The notes beneath the pieces were generated by a model, which saw only the letters and a program-made list of their open reading frames with translations, did no database searches and was not told the DNA's origin. Both the position numbers and the translations under genes were made by a program. This document shows, in pieces, positions 31,952 to 40,823 of a stretch of DNA of 64,000 nucleotides. The stretch is from Methylobacterium currus (lineage in GTDB: Bacteria > Pseudomonadota > Alphaproteobacteria > Rhizobiales > Beijerinckiaceae): assembly GCF_003058325.1 (NCBI RefSeq), contig NZ_CP028843.1, positions 5,809,001 through 5,873,000 on the forward strand, written 5' to 3'. The first letter of the stretch is position 1. Each line of letters starts with the position of its first letter.

Positions 31952-32851
31952 TCACGCCATTGCCGCTTCCGGAGTCAGCCACGCCCAGTCCGATCCCGCC
32001 TGGTGCCGGAACCACGTCACCTGCCGCTTGGCATAGCGCCGCGTATCCGCCTGCCCGCGGGCCACTGCCTCGTCGTAGGAGAGGTTTCCCCGCAGATACG
32101 CGATCAGCCCCGGCACGCCGTGGGCGCGCATCACCGGCAGCATCGGGTCGAGCCCGCGGGCGGCCAGGGCCTGCACCTCGTCGAGAGCGCCGGCCGCCAT
32201 CATGGCGAGGAAACGGGCGTCGATCCGGGCCCGTAACCCCTCACGATCCGGGGTGAGGAACAGCTTGCGGCAGGGTAGGCCGGTGAGCGGCCCCGGCCGG
32301 CGGGCGGCCTGGAAGGCGGCGATCGGCTGGCCCGTGGCGGCCAGCACTTCCAGCGCCCGCAGCACCCGCAAGCGGTCGTTGGGATCGAGACGGGCGGCGC
32401 CGTCCGGGTCCTTGAGGGCGAGGGCGGCGTGGAGCTCGGGCGTGTCGCGCCCCTCGGCGCCGGCGCGCACAGCGGCGCGGACTTCGTCCGGCACCGGCGG
32501 GATCTCCGAGAGGCCCTCGGTCAGGCCCATGAAGTAGAGGCCGGTGCCTCCGACGACGATCGGCAGCCGGCCCGCTTCCCAGGCCTCCGCCAAGGCGCGG
32601 CCGGCCTCCGCCAGGTAATGGCCGACGGAGAAGTTCACCGCGCCGTCGACCGTGCCGTAGAGGCGGTGGGGCGCCAGCAGTTCCTCCTCGGGCGACGGCC
32701 GCGCGGTGAGGCGATGCAGGTCGCGATAGACCTGCATCGAATCGGCGTTGATCACCGCGCCGCCGTGCCGGCGGGCCAGGGCCAGCGCCAGGGCCGACTT
32801 GCCCGAGGCGGTCGGCCCTGCGATGAGGATCGCCCGAACCCGCCCGTCCAT
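31952..32851 (-). CDS. miaA: tRNA dimethylallyltransferase
   Basis: Predicted 299-residue enzyme that transfers a dimethylallyl group to A37 of tRNAs reading UNN codons. The P-loop is GPTASGKS, followed by [12 protein letters not shown] and the VGGTGLYF segment, and the C-terminal [12 protein letters not shown] involved in tRNA binding. Length is normal. It is divergent from serB with 58 bp between the start codons, so promoters overlap. A 250-bp gap without a recognisable gene separates its stop from the MoxR operon. Confidence 0.95.
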   Translation of the reverse strand: MDGRVRAILIAGPTASGKSALALALARRHGGAVINADSMQVYRDLHRLTARPSPEEELLAPHRLYGTVDGAVNFSVGHYLAEAGRALAEAWEAGRLPIVVGGTGLYFMGLTEGLSEIPPVPDEVRAAVRAGAEGRDTPELHAALALKDPDGAARLDPNDRLRVLRALEVLAATGQPIAAFQAARRPGPLTGLPCRKLFLTPDREGLRARIDARFLAMMAAGALDEVQALAARGLDPMLPVMRAHGVPGLIAYLRGNLSYDEAVARGQADTRRYAKRQVTWFRHQAGSDWAWLTPEAAMA

Positions 32852-32909
32852 GTCTGCCCCTCATCAACGCGCGGACGGGACATCGCCCCGCCAAGCTCGA
32901 GTCCGTCCG

Positions 32910-33806
32910 ATGACCCTGGTCGCCACCCTGATAGCAAACCCGGAGCGCCCCGCCATCACCGACGCGGTGCTGGCCGAGGCCCGGCGGGTGCTGGCGACCG
33001 AGCACCAGCCGCGCATCCTGCACGGCGAGGTCGCGGCCGAGATCCTGGTCGAGGGCGCGCCTGCCGCCGCCGCGGCGCTCGCCGAGCGCCTGCGCACGGC
33101 GCTCGCAGGCGAGCCGATCGACGTGGCCGTGCAGGTCTCAGGGCCGCACCGGCGCAAGCGGCTCTTCCTCGCCGACATGGATTCCACCATGATCGGCCAG
33201 GAATGCATCGACGAGCTCGCCGACCAGGTCGGCCTCAAGGCCCATGTGGCGGCGATCACCGAGCGGGCGATGCGGGGCGAGATCGCCTTCGAGCCGGCCC
33301 TGCGCGAGCGCGTCGCCCTGTTGAAGGGCTTAGCCCTCGGCGCCATCGACGAGGTGATCGCCTCGCGCATCACCCTGACGCCGGGCGGGCGCACGCTGGT
33401 GCGCACGCTCAAGGCGCACGGCGCCTACACGGCTCTGGTGTCCGGCGGCTTCACCCTGTTCACCGGGCCGGTGGCGGCGCAGATCGGGTTCGACGAGCAC
33501 CGCTCGAACCGCCTGGAGACCGCGGGCGAGACGCTGGCCGGCACCGTCGCCGAGCCGATCGTCGGGCGCGACGCCAAGCGCGCGGCGCTGATCGAGCTGC
33601 GCGGCCGCCTCGGTCTCGACCCGGCCGAGACCCTGGCGGTCGGCGACGGCGCCAACGACCTGGCGATGCTGGAGGAGGCGGGCCTCGGGGTCGCGTTCCG
33701 GGCCAAGCCCGCGGTCGCCGCCGCCGCGCAGGCCCGCATCGATCACGGCGACCTCACGGGGCTCCTCTACCTGCAGGGCTTCGCGGCGGCCGAGTTCACC
33801 GAATAG
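32910..33806 (+). CDS. serB: Phosphoserine phosphatase
   Basis: Predicted 298-residue HAD phosphatase making serine from phosphoserine. Motif I is LADMDSTMI (nucleophile Asp), motif II is TALVSGGFTLFT, the catalytic Lys is in GRDAKRAAL and motif III is VGDGANDLAML. The N-terminal 80 residues are an ACT-like regulatory segment, usual in alphaproteobacterial SerB. The ATG giving MTLVATLI follows miaA divergently. Upstream in-frame starts lie within miaA. Confidence 0.95.
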   Translation: MTLVATLIANPERPAITDAVLAEARRVLATEHQPRILHGEVAAEILVEGAPAAAAALAERLRTALAGEPIDVAVQVSGPHRRKRLFLADMDSTMIGQECIDELADQVGLKAHVAAITERAMRGEIAFEPALRERVALLKGLALGAIDEVIASRITLTPGGRTLVRTLKAHGAYTALVSGGFTLFTGPVAAQIGFDEHRSNRLETAGETLAGTVAEPIVGRDAKRAALIELRGRLGLDPAETLAVGDGANDLAMLEEAGLGVAFRAKPAVAAAAQARIDHGDLTGLLYLQGFAAAEFTE

Positions 33807-33842
33807 GTTGCGTTCCGGGCAGCCCCCGCTACACGAGGCCGG

Positions 33843-34505
33843 ATGTCGACCGGCCTGATTCCGCATCCCGACGGCTGCCCGCGCTGCTGGTGGCCGGGCA
33901 CCGATCCGCTCTACGTCGCCTATCACGACACCGAGTGGGGCGTGCCGGAGCACGACGACCGCGCCCTCTACGAGAAGCTGATCCTCGACGGGTTCCAGGC
34001 TGGCCTGTCCTGGATCACCATCCTGCGCCGGCGCGACGGTTTCCGGAGTGCCTTTGCGGGCTTCGACCCCGAGGCGATCGCGCGGTTCGGACCTGGAGAG
34101 GTCGAGGCGCTGATGCAGGATACCGGCATCATCCGCAACCGCGCCAAGATCGAGGCGACGATCCGCAGCGCGCGGGCCTATCTGGCGATCCAGGAGCGCG
34201 GCCCCGGCTTCTCGGCCTTCCTGTGGGATTTCGTCGACGGGCGCCCGCTCCAGCCGCGACCTGCGACCCGCGCCGACATCCCGACCGAGAGCCCGGCCTC
34301 GCGGGCGCTGTCGAAGGCCCTCAAGGCGCAAGGCTTCGGCTTCTGCGGCCCGACCATCGTCTATGCCTTCATGCAGGCGGTCGGCATGATCAACGACCAC
34401 CTCGTCGGCTGCTGCCGCCACGCCGCTTGCGCCGCCCTGCCGGGGCCTTGCACGTCTCTGCGAGGGCCCGGCGGTCCTGGGACATCGCCTGAGGATCTCG
34501 CGTGA
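33843..34505 (+). CDS. tag: DNA-3-methyladenine glycosylase I
   Basis: Predicted 220-residue repair glycosylase that removes 3-methyladenine. Diagnostic segments are CPRCWWPGTDPLYVAYHDTEWG, here split across residues 11-32, LDGFQAGLSWITIL and FCGPTIVYAFMQAVGMINDH. Zinc-site Cys/His are at the N-terminus and in VGCCRHAAC. The stop overlaps the start of the next gene (GTGA), so translation is coupled. The C-terminal 20 residues are Pro/Gly-rich and extend past the usual family end. Confidence 0.94.
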   Translation: MSTGLIPHPDGCPRCWWPGTDPLYVAYHDTEWGVPEHDDRALYEKLILDGFQAGLSWITILRRRDGFRSAFAGFDPEAIARFGPGEVEALMQDTGIIRNRAKIEATIRSARAYLAIQERGPGFSAFLWDFVDGRPLQPRPATRADIPTESPASRALSKALKAQGFGFCGPTIVYAFMQAVGMINDHLVGCCRHAACAALPGPCTSLRGPGGPGTSPEDLA

Positions 34506-35116
34506 CCCGCCAGCCGCGGGCGTGGCAGCGGATGCTGTCGGGACGGCGCCTCGACCTCCTCGATCCCTCGCCCCTCGACGTCGAGATCGCCGACATCGCC
34601 CACGGTCTCGCCCGGGTGGCGCGCTGGAACGGCCAGACCGCCGGCCCGCACGTCTTCTCGGTGGCCCAGCACGCACTCCTCGTCGAGGCGATCGGCGGCG
34701 CCTTCGAACCCGGCCTCACGGCAGCCGGGCGGCTGGAACTGCTCCTGCACGACGCGCCCGAATACGTGATCGGCGACATCATCTCGCCCTTCAAGGCGGC
34801 GATCGGCCATTCCTACAAGGCGGTGGAGACCCGGCTGCTCGCGGCAATCCGCCTGCGCTTCGGCCTCACCCCTGCGCCCACGGCCGCGATGCAGCGCCTG
34901 ATCAAGCGGGCCGACCGCTTGAGCGCCTATCTGGAGGCGACGCGGCTCGCCGGCTTCTCGCAGACGGAAGCGGTGCGGGTCTTCGGCCGGCCCGACCGCC
35001 TCGACACCCCCCTCGATTCTCTGCTCGACCCCTGGCCGACCGCCGAGGCGCAAGGGGCGTTCCTCGCCCGTTTCCACGACTTGGCCGAGGCCTTGCACGC
35101 CATCCCCGTGCCTTGA
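34502..35116 (+). CDS. HD-domain hydrolase (YfbR-like)
   Basis: Predicted 204-residue protein with a GTG start overlapping the tag stop. The HD motif is spread over VFSVAQHALLVE, LLLHDAPEYVIGDI and a later IKRADRLSAY, giving the metal-binding His and Asp residues. The pattern is that of YfbR-type 5-prime-nucleotidases or phosphohydrolases acting on deoxynucleotides. Coupling with tag suggests a nucleotide-pool or DNA-repair role, but substrate is unproven. Confidence 0.85.
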   Translation: MTRQPRAWQRMLSGRRLDLLDPSPLDVEIADIAHGLARVARWNGQTAGPHVFSVAQHALLVEAIGGAFEPGLTAAGRLELLLHDAPEYVIGDIISPFKAAIGHSYKAVETRLLAAIRLRFGLTPAPTAAMQRLIKRADRLSAYLEATRLAGFSQTEAVRVFGRPDRLDTPLDSLLDPWPTAEAQGAFLARFHDLAEALHAIPVP

Positions 35117-35153
35117 GCCTCCCGTATCTCGAGCCGAAGGATTTTTCGCCGCC

Positions 35154-35666
35154 ATGCCGACCCTGCACGTCTGCGCCCTGTCCCGCCTGCCCGAGACCGT
35201 GGCGACGACGGGCGCGCGCCACGTGGTGACGCTGATCAATGTCGGCACGCCGGTGACGCGGCCCGCTTCCATCGCCGAAGCCGACCATCTGTTCGTCGGC
35301 ATCAGCGATATCACCGACGCGCTTGACGGCCACGTGCTGCCGGACGAGGCGCATGTGCGGCGGCTGCTCGATTTCGTGCGCGCCTGGCCGCGGGAGCAGC
35401 CCCTGGTGATCCACTGCTATGCCGGCATCAGCCGCTCGACGGCCGCCGCCTTCATCACCGCCTGCGCCCTGCGGCCGGACCGCGACGAGGCCGAGATCGC
35501 CCGCGAGCTTCGCCAGGCCTCGCCGTCCGCGACGCCGAACCGGCGCCTGGTCGCGGTGGCGGACGCGCTGCTGGAGCGGGATGGGCGCATGATCTCGGCC
35601 GTTGCGGCGATCGGCCGCGGCGCGGACGCCTTCGAAGGCGAGCCCTTCAGCGTCACCATCGACTGA
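35154..35666 (+). CDS. Protein-tyrosine-phosphatase-like protein
   Basis: Predicted 170-residue protein with the CX5R signature HCYAGISRSTAA (about residues 89-100), the phosphate-binding loop of tyrosine and dual-specificity phosphatases. A candidate general-acid Asp lies in the loop ISDITDAL upstream of it. No signal peptide or membrane helix. It follows the HD gene by 37 bp on the same strand. Substrate unknown; such proteins can act on phosphoprotein or inositol phosphates. Confidence 0.85.
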   Translation: MPTLHVCALSRLPETVATTGARHVVTLINVGTPVTRPASIAEADHLFVGISDITDALDGHVLPDEAHVRRLLDFVRAWPREQPLVIHCYAGISRSTAAAFITACALRPDRDEAEIARELRQASPSATPNRRLVAVADALLERDGRMISAVAAIGRGADAFEGEPFSVTID

Positions 35667-35797
35667 TTCCACTGTGGCCGAAACGCAGCCCTGGCGCGCA
35701 AACGGGCATAGACGTGGCCCTGCGGCACCGCCGAAGGGTTGTTTCGCGCCATCTCACTCGCCATAACCCGTCGCTCATCATGGGAGCATCTTAGCGC

Positions 35798-36088
35798 ATG
35801 TCCGCAGCCCGGTCCGATGCCAGCCGCGCGGCCGTCTCCGCACCCGCCGGCCCGGCCGGAACCGCGGATCTGCCGTTCGAGAAGGCCCTCGAGGAACTCG
35901 AGGGCATCGTCCAGCGCCTGGAACAGGGCAACGTGCCGCTCGACGAATCCGTCGCGATCTACGAGCGCGGCGAGGCCCTCAAGCGTCACTGCGAGACGCT
36001 GCTGCAGCGCGCCGAGGCGCGCATCCAGCGCATCACTCTCGGGGCGGACGGACGCGCCGCCGGGACGGCGCCGCTCGATGTCGCCTGA
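35798..36088 (+). CDS. xseB: Exodeoxyribonuclease VII small subunit
   Basis: Predicted 96-residue subunit of exonuclease VII, which degrades single-stranded DNA together with XseA. The segment [20 protein letters not shown] and the heptad-rich helix with [19 protein letters not shown] are diagnostic. The N-terminal 20 residues are Ala/Pro-rich. It sits 60 bp upstream of dxs on the same strand, the xseB-dxs arrangement common in proteobacteria. Confidence 0.95.
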   Translation: MSAARSDASRAAVSAPAGPAGTADLPFEKALEELEGIVQRLEQGNVPLDESVAIYERGEALKRHCETLLQRAEARIQRITLGADGRAAGTAPLDVA

Positions 36089-36148
36089 TCGCTCCCAAAC
36101 CTCCCGCCCCGGCTTCCGGCGGCGGGGTCTCCCCTTCCGGACGTGAGG

Positions 36149-38143
36149 ATGGCTCCGGTGTCACCGCTCAATCTTCCCCTCCTCGACCGCGTCCGCGAGC
36201 CGGCGGATCTCCGCCAGCTGCCCGAGAGCGACCTCGCCCAGCTCGCCGCCGAGCTGCGCGCCGAGACCATCGACGCCGTCTCGGTCACCGGCGGCCATCT
36301 CGGCGCGGGCCTCGGCGTCGTCGAGCTCACCGTCGCCCTGCACTACGTCTTCAACACCCCGGACGACCGCCTGATCTGGGATGTCGGCCACCAGGCCTAT
36401 CCCCACAAGATCCTCACGGGCCGCCGCGACCGCATCCGCACCCTGCGCCAGGGTGGCGGCCTCTCGGGCTTCACCAAGCGCGCCGAGAGCCCCTACGATC
36501 CCTTCGGCGCGGCCCATTCCTCCACCTCCATCTCCGCCGGCCTCGGCATGGCCATCGGCCGCGACCTGAGCGACGCCGCCGCGAAGGCGCGCGGCGAGAC
36601 GCCCCCGCGCCGCAACGTCGTGGCGGTGATCGGCGACGGCTCGATCTCGGCCGGCATGGCCTACGAGGCGATGAACAATGCCGGCGCGCTGAAGTCGCGC
36701 CTCATCGTCATCCTCAACGACAACGACATGTCGATCGCGCCCCCCGTCGGCGCCATGTCGTCCTATCTCGCCCGGCTGGTCTCGGGCGACACCTACCGGT
36801 CGCTGCGCGACACCGCCAAGCAGTTCGGCCGCCTGTTGCCGAAGGCGATCTACGACACCGCGGCGCGTGCGGAAGAGTATGCCCGCGGCATCCTGGCCGG
36901 CGGCGGCACGATGTTCGAGGAGCTCGGCTTCCACTATGTCGGGCCGATCGACGGCCACAACCTCGACCACCTGCTCCCCGTCCTCAAGAACGTGCGCGAC
37001 GCGCCGGACGGCCCGGTGCTGGTCCACGTCGTCACGCAGAAGGGCAAGGGCTACGCCCCCGCAGAGGCCGCCGCCGATCGCGGCCACGCGGTGGTGAAGT
37101 TCGACGTCATCTCGGGCAAGCAGACCAAGGCCAAGCCGAACGCCCCGGCCTATACCCGCGTGTTCGGCGAGAGCCTGATCAAGGCGGCCAATGTCGACGA
37201 CAAGGTGGTGGCGATCACCGCCGCGATGCCGTCGGGCACGGGCGTGGACCTGTTCGCCAAGGTGCATCCGGACCGGACCTTCGACGTCGGCATCGCCGAG
37301 CAGCACGCGGTGACCTTCGCGGGCGGGCTGGCGACGGAAGGGTTCCGGCCGTTCTGCGCGATCTACTCGACGTTCCTGCAGCGCGGCTACGACCAGCTGG
37401 TGCACGACGTGGCGTTGCAGAACCTTCCCGTGCGCTTCGCCCTCGACCGGGCCGGGCTGGTGGGGGCCGACGGGGCGACGCATGCGGGCGCCTTCGACCT
37501 CGCCTATCTGTGCTGCCTGCCGAACATGACGGTGATGGCGGCCTCCGACGAGGCCGAGCTGGTGCACATGGTGGCGACGGCGCATGCGCATGATTCGGGT
37601 CCGATCGCGTTCCGCTACCCGCGGGGCGAGGGCGTGGGCGTCGAGCTGCCGGAGACGGGCGAGGTGCTGCCGATCGGCAAGGGTCGGGTGATCCGGCATC
37701 CGGAGGGGGCGCGGGTGGCTTTGCTCAGCCTCGGCACGCGGCTTTCGGAGGCGCTGAAGGCGGCGGAGCGGCTCGAGGCGTCGGGCATCGGGGTGACGGT
37801 GGCGGATGCGCGGTTCGCCAAGCCTCTGGACGAGGCGCTGATCCTGGACCTGGCGGCGAGCCACGAGGTGCTGGTGACGCTGGAAGAGGGGTCGGTGGGC
37901 GGCTTCGGGGCGATGGTGCTGCACCTGCTGTCGTCGCGCGGCGCGCTCGACGAGGGCAGGGTGCGGGTGCGGACGCTGACGCTGCCGGACGCCTACCAGG
38001 AGCATGACACGCCGGAGCGGATGTACGCGGAAGCGGGGCTCGACGCGCCGTCGATCGTCAAGGTCGTCGAGGCGACCCTGCCGGCCCGCGAGGAGCCCAA
38101 GGCCGCCAGCAACGTGGTCAGCGTCGCCCGGCGCCAGCGCTGA
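36149..38143 (+). CDS. dxs: 1-deoxy-D-xylulose-5-phosphate synthase
   Basis: Predicted 664-residue thiamine-diphosphate enzyme that condenses pyruvate and glyceraldehyde-3-phosphate, the first step of the MEP isoprenoid pathway. It has the [18 protein letters not shown] cofactor motif, [11 protein letters not shown] and the C-terminal [11 protein letters not shown] and [11 protein letters not shown] segments. Several starts are possible (GTG at 36143, ATG at 36149, GTG at 36158). Codon use changes sharply near 37.3 kb: C-ending codons dominate before it and G-ending codons after it, so the two halves may have different histories. The protein sequence itself is intact. Confidence 0.95.
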   Translation: MAPVSPLNLPLLDRVREPADLRQLPESDLAQLAAELRAETIDAVSVTGGHLGAGLGVVELTVALHYVFNTPDDRLIWDVGHQAYPHKILTGRRDRIRTLRQGGGLSGFTKRAESPYDPFGAAHSSTSISAGLGMAIGRDLSDAAAKARGETPPRRNVVAVIGDGSISAGMAYEAMNNAGALKSRLIVILNDNDMSIAPPVGAMSSYLARLVSGDTYRSLRDTAKQFGRLLPKAIYDTAARAEEYARGILAGGGTMFEELGFHYVGPIDGHNLDHLLPVLKNVRDAPDGPVLVHVVTQKGKGYAPAEAAADRGHAVVKFDVISGKQTKAKPNAPAYTRVFGESLIKAANVDDKVVAITAAMPSGTGVDLFAKVHPDRTFDVGIAEQHAVTFAGGLATEGFRPFCAIYSTFLQRGYDQLVHDVALQNLPVRFALDRAGLVGADGATHAGAFDLAYLCCLPNMTVMAASDEAELVHMVATAHAHDSGPIAFRYPRGEGVGVELPETGEVLPIGKGRVIRHPEGARVALLSLGTRLSEALKAAERLEASGIGVTVADARFAKPLDEALILDLAASHEVLVTLEEGSVGGFGAMVLHLLSSRGALDEGRVRVRTLTLPDAYQEHDTPERMYAEAGLDAPSIVKVVEATLPAREEPKAASNVVSVARRQR

Positions 38144-38147
38144 GCCT

Positions 38148-38172
38148 GGGCCGCGTCCGCCGGACGCGGCCC
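38148..38172. terminator. Bidirectional hairpin between dxs and sodC
   Basis: GGGCCGCGTCC and GGACGCGGCCC form a perfect 11-bp stem with a 3-nt loop between convergent genes. There is no T-run, but the position supports a terminator role in both directions. Confidence 0.65.
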
Positions 38173-38180
38173 GATCTCCG

Positions 38181-38717
38181 TTACTTGATGACCGCGCAGG
38201 CGATGCGGGCGCCCGCATTGCCGATCGGCTGGGTGGCGTGGTCGTCCTCGTTGGCGTGGATGATCAGGGCCGAGCCGTCATTGTCCTTCAAGCCGCCCTC
38301 GCCGGTGAGCGGCGTGTCGCTCGACACCTCCGCATTCACCGAGCCGTCGGCATTGGCGTAGACGTTCGGCAGATCGCCCTCGTCGGGTCCCTCCGGGTTC
38401 AGGAGGCCGTGCTTGGCGTTGTCGTGATTGACGTGCGCCTTCGACTCCTGGAACTTGTCGGTATCGGCGCAGCTGCCGACCGCGTGGAAGTGGATGCCGT
38501 GCCAGCCGGGCGGCAGGCCGCCGGCCTGGATCGTCAGCCGCATCACCAGGGTGTTGGCGCCGTCCCGGAGCGCGATCTTGCCGATTGTCTCGCCCTTGTT
38601 GTTGACGATCGGCGCGTCGTAGGTCGTCGGGGTGGCCTGATCCGCAGGCTTGTCCTGCGCGAGGGCCGGGGCTGCGAGGCCAAGGGCCAGGACGCTCGCG
38701 AGCGTGACGAGTCTCAT
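38181..38717 (-). CDS. sodC: Periplasmic Cu/Zn superoxide dismutase
   Basis: Predicted 178-residue enzyme dismutating superoxide in the periplasm. It has a signal peptide (residues 1-20, ending LAQ), the copper-ligand motif GIHFHAVGSC, NHDNAKHG with zinc ligands, and HANEDDH near the C-terminus. The disulfide Cys pair is present (GSCADT and ARIACAVIK). A GAGGAGAA Shine-Dalgarno precedes the ATG. It converges on dxs and is divergent from tlyA. Confidence 0.95.
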   Translation of the reverse strand: MRLVTLASVLALGLAAPALAQDKPADQATPTTYDAPIVNNKGETIGKIALRDGANTLVMRLTIQAGGLPPGWHGIHFHAVGSCADTDKFQESKAHVNHDNAKHGLLNPEGPDEGDLPNVYANADGSVNAEVSSDTPLTGEGGLKDNDGSALIIHANEDDHATQPIGNAGARIACAVIK

Positions 38718-38831
38718 GGAAAATTCTCCTCGTTGCCGCGGTGTAGCTAGGGCGCGCAACGGCCTCGGGGACAGGCCGGCGCGCATGCAACCGCGAGAGA
38801 AGCGGTCGTAACCGACCAAGGGTAGAGGGTG

Positions 38832-39575
38832 ATGACGACGGGCGAGCGCCTGCGGGCCGACCGCCTCCTGGTGGAGGCGGGCCATTTCGAGAGCCGGGCG
38901 CGCGCCCAGGCCGCCATCGAGGCCGGGTTGGTAAGGGCGGACGGCGCTGTGGTGCGCCGGGCCTCCGACCTGATCGCCCGCGGTGCCGCCCTCGTCGCCG
39001 AGGCGCCGCACCCTTACGTCTCCCGCGGCGGGCTGAAGCTCGCCGCCGCCCTCGACGCCTTCGGCCTCGACCCGTCGGGCCGGGTCTGCCTCGATCTCGG
39101 CGCCTCGACCGGCGGCTTCACCGACGTGCTCTTGCGCCGCGGCGCGGCCTTCGTCCACGCCGTTGATGTCGGCCGTGGCCAACTCCATCCGAGCCTCGCC
39201 GGCGATCCCCGCGTCTCGGCTCTCGAGGCGACCGATGCCCGCTCCCTCACCCCATTCCCCGAGCCGCCCTCCCTCCTGGTGATCGACGTGAGCTTCATCT
39301 CCCTGCGGCTGGTCCTGCCGCCCGTGATTCCGCTCCTGGCCCCGGGCGCTGCGCTCGCGGCGTTGATCAAGCCGCAATTCGAGGCCGGGCGCGAGCATGT
39401 CGGCCGCGGCGGATTGGTGCGTGACGAGGCCGTGCGGGACGAGGTCTGCGCGCGGATCGGCGCGCTGGTGGCGTCCTTGGGCTTCACGATCCGCGGTCTG
39501 ATCCCGTCGCCGGTCGAGGGCGGTGACGGCAACCGGGAATTCCTGATCGGCGCCGTGCGGGAGCTTGGGCGATGA
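38832..39575 (+). CDS. tlyA: TlyA-family rRNA methyltransferase / putative hemolysin
   Basis: Predicted 247-residue protein. An S4 RNA-binding domain (RADRLLVEAGHFESRARAQ, residues about 8-60) is followed by a FtsJ-like methyltransferase with YVSRGGLKLAAAL, CLDLGASTGGFTDVLL (SAM-binding), DVSFISLRLVLP and IKPQFEAGRE. TlyA enzymes methylate 2-prime-hydroxyls of 16S and 23S rRNA. The stop overlaps the start of the next methyltransferase (ATGA), indicating coupled translation of two rRNA-modifying enzymes. Confidence 0.93.
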   Translation: MTTGERLRADRLLVEAGHFESRARAQAAIEAGLVRADGAVVRRASDLIARGAALVAEAPHPYVSRGGLKLAAALDAFGLDPSGRVCLDLGASTGGFTDVLLRRGAAFVHAVDVGRGQLHPSLAGDPRVSALEATDARSLTPFPEPPSLLVIDVSFISLRLVLPPVIPLLAPGAALAALIKPQFEAGREHVGRGGLVRDEAVRDEVCARIGALVASLGFTIRGLIPSPVEGGDGNREFLIGAVRELGR

Positions 39576-40819
39576 GCGAGACACTGGACATCGCCCGCCT
39601 GGGCCTGCGCGGCGACGGGGTGACGGCGGACGGGGTCGTGGTGCCCGGCGCCCTGCCGGGCGAGACCGTGCGGGCGCAGGCCGAGGAGGGGACCCGCCCG
39701 CCCCGCGCCCGGCTCGACGCGGTGCTCAACCCATCGGCCGATCGGATCGAGCCGTTCTGCCCGTATTTCGGCACCTGCGGCGGCTGCGCGATCCAGCACC
39801 TTGCGCCTCCGCCTTACGCCGAGTGGAAGCGCGATCTCGTCGTCGGCGCGCTGGCGCGGGCGGGGATCGAGGCGCCGGTGGCGCCGCTCCTCGACGCGCA
39901 TGGATCGGGGCGCCGCCGCATCACCCTGCACGTAAGGGCAGGCGAGGGCGGGCCTGTCGCCGGATTCATGGCGGCGCGCAGCCATGCCCTGGTGGCGATC
40001 GACCATTGCCCGATCACTGAAGCGGCCCTGCACCGCGCCCCGGAGGTCGCCCGCCGAGTGAGCCGGCCGCTCGGAGGCGGCGGCGGAAAGCCCCTCGACG
40101 TGCAGGTGACCGCGACCGCGGGCGGCCTCGACGTCGATATCCGCGGCCACGGGCCGGCCTCCGACCGGGTACGGCAGGCCCTTGTGCTGCTCGCGGGCGA
40201 ACTCGACCTCGCCCGGCTCTCCCTCCACGGCGACGTCTTGATCGTGCGCCGCCCGCCGGAGATCCCGGCCGGCCGCTCCCGGCTGGTGCCGCCCGCGGGC
40301 GGCTTCCTCCAGGCGACGGCGGACGGCGAGGCGACCTTGGCCCGCCTCGTCGTCGAGGGCGTCGGCAAGGCGAAGCGCGTCGTCGACCTCTTCTCCGGCG
40401 CCGGCGCCTTCTCGCTGGCGCTGGCCGAGGCCCACACCGTCCACGCGGTCGAGGGCGAGGCTGCGGCGCTCACCGCCCTCGACCGCGCCTTTCGCGAGAC
40501 GGCGGGCCTGCGTACCATCACGACCGAGCGCCGCGACCTGTTCAGGCGCCCGCTGCTGGCGCCGGAGCTCGACCGCTACGACGCCGCGGTATTCGACCCG
40601 CCCCGGGCCGGTGCCGAGGCGCAGAGCGCGAGGCTCGCCGAATCGAAGGTGCCGGTGGTGGTCGGCGTCTCCTGCGACGCCGGCAGCTTCGCGCGCGACG
40701 CCGCCCTGCTGGTGCGCGGCGGCTACCGGCTGGAGGCGGTCACCCCGGTCGACCAGTTCCGGCACTCGCCGCATGTCGAGATCGTCGGGGTGTTTCGCCG
40801 GCCGGGGAAGAAGCGCTGA
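39572..40819 (+). CDS. RumA/RlmD-like 23S rRNA uracil-C5 methyltransferase
   Basis: Predicted 415-residue class I SAM methyltransferase of the TrmA/RumA family. The iron-sulphur motif CPYFGTCGGCAIQH lies near residues 63-76, with a further Cys in IDHCPIT. The SAM-binding site is DLFSGAGAFSLALA, and FDPPRAGAEAQ with GVSCDAGSFARD provide the catalytic Cys region. A TRAM-like domain at the N-terminus is short. Start overlaps tlyA by four bases. It converges on the glucosidase gene, only 4 bp away. Target U1939 of 23S rRNA is assumed from the family. Confidence 0.9.
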   Translation: MSETLDIARLGLRGDGVTADGVVVPGALPGETVRAQAEEGTRPPRARLDAVLNPSADRIEPFCPYFGTCGGCAIQHLAPPPYAEWKRDLVVGALARAGIEAPVAPLLDAHGSGRRRITLHVRAGEGGPVAGFMAARSHALVAIDHCPITEAALHRAPEVARRVSRPLGGGGGKPLDVQVTATAGGLDVDIRGHGPASDRVRQALVLLAGELDLARLSLHGDVLIVRRPPEIPAGRSRLVPPAGGFLQATADGEATLARLVVEGVGKAKRVVDLFSGAGAFSLALAEAHTVHAVEGEAAALTALDRAFRETAGLRTITTERRDLFRRPLLAPELDRYDAAVFDPPRAGAEAQSARLAESKVPVVVGVSCDAGSFARDAALLVRGGYRLEAVTPVDQFRHSPHVEIVGVFRRPGKKR

Positions 40820-40823
40820 TCCG

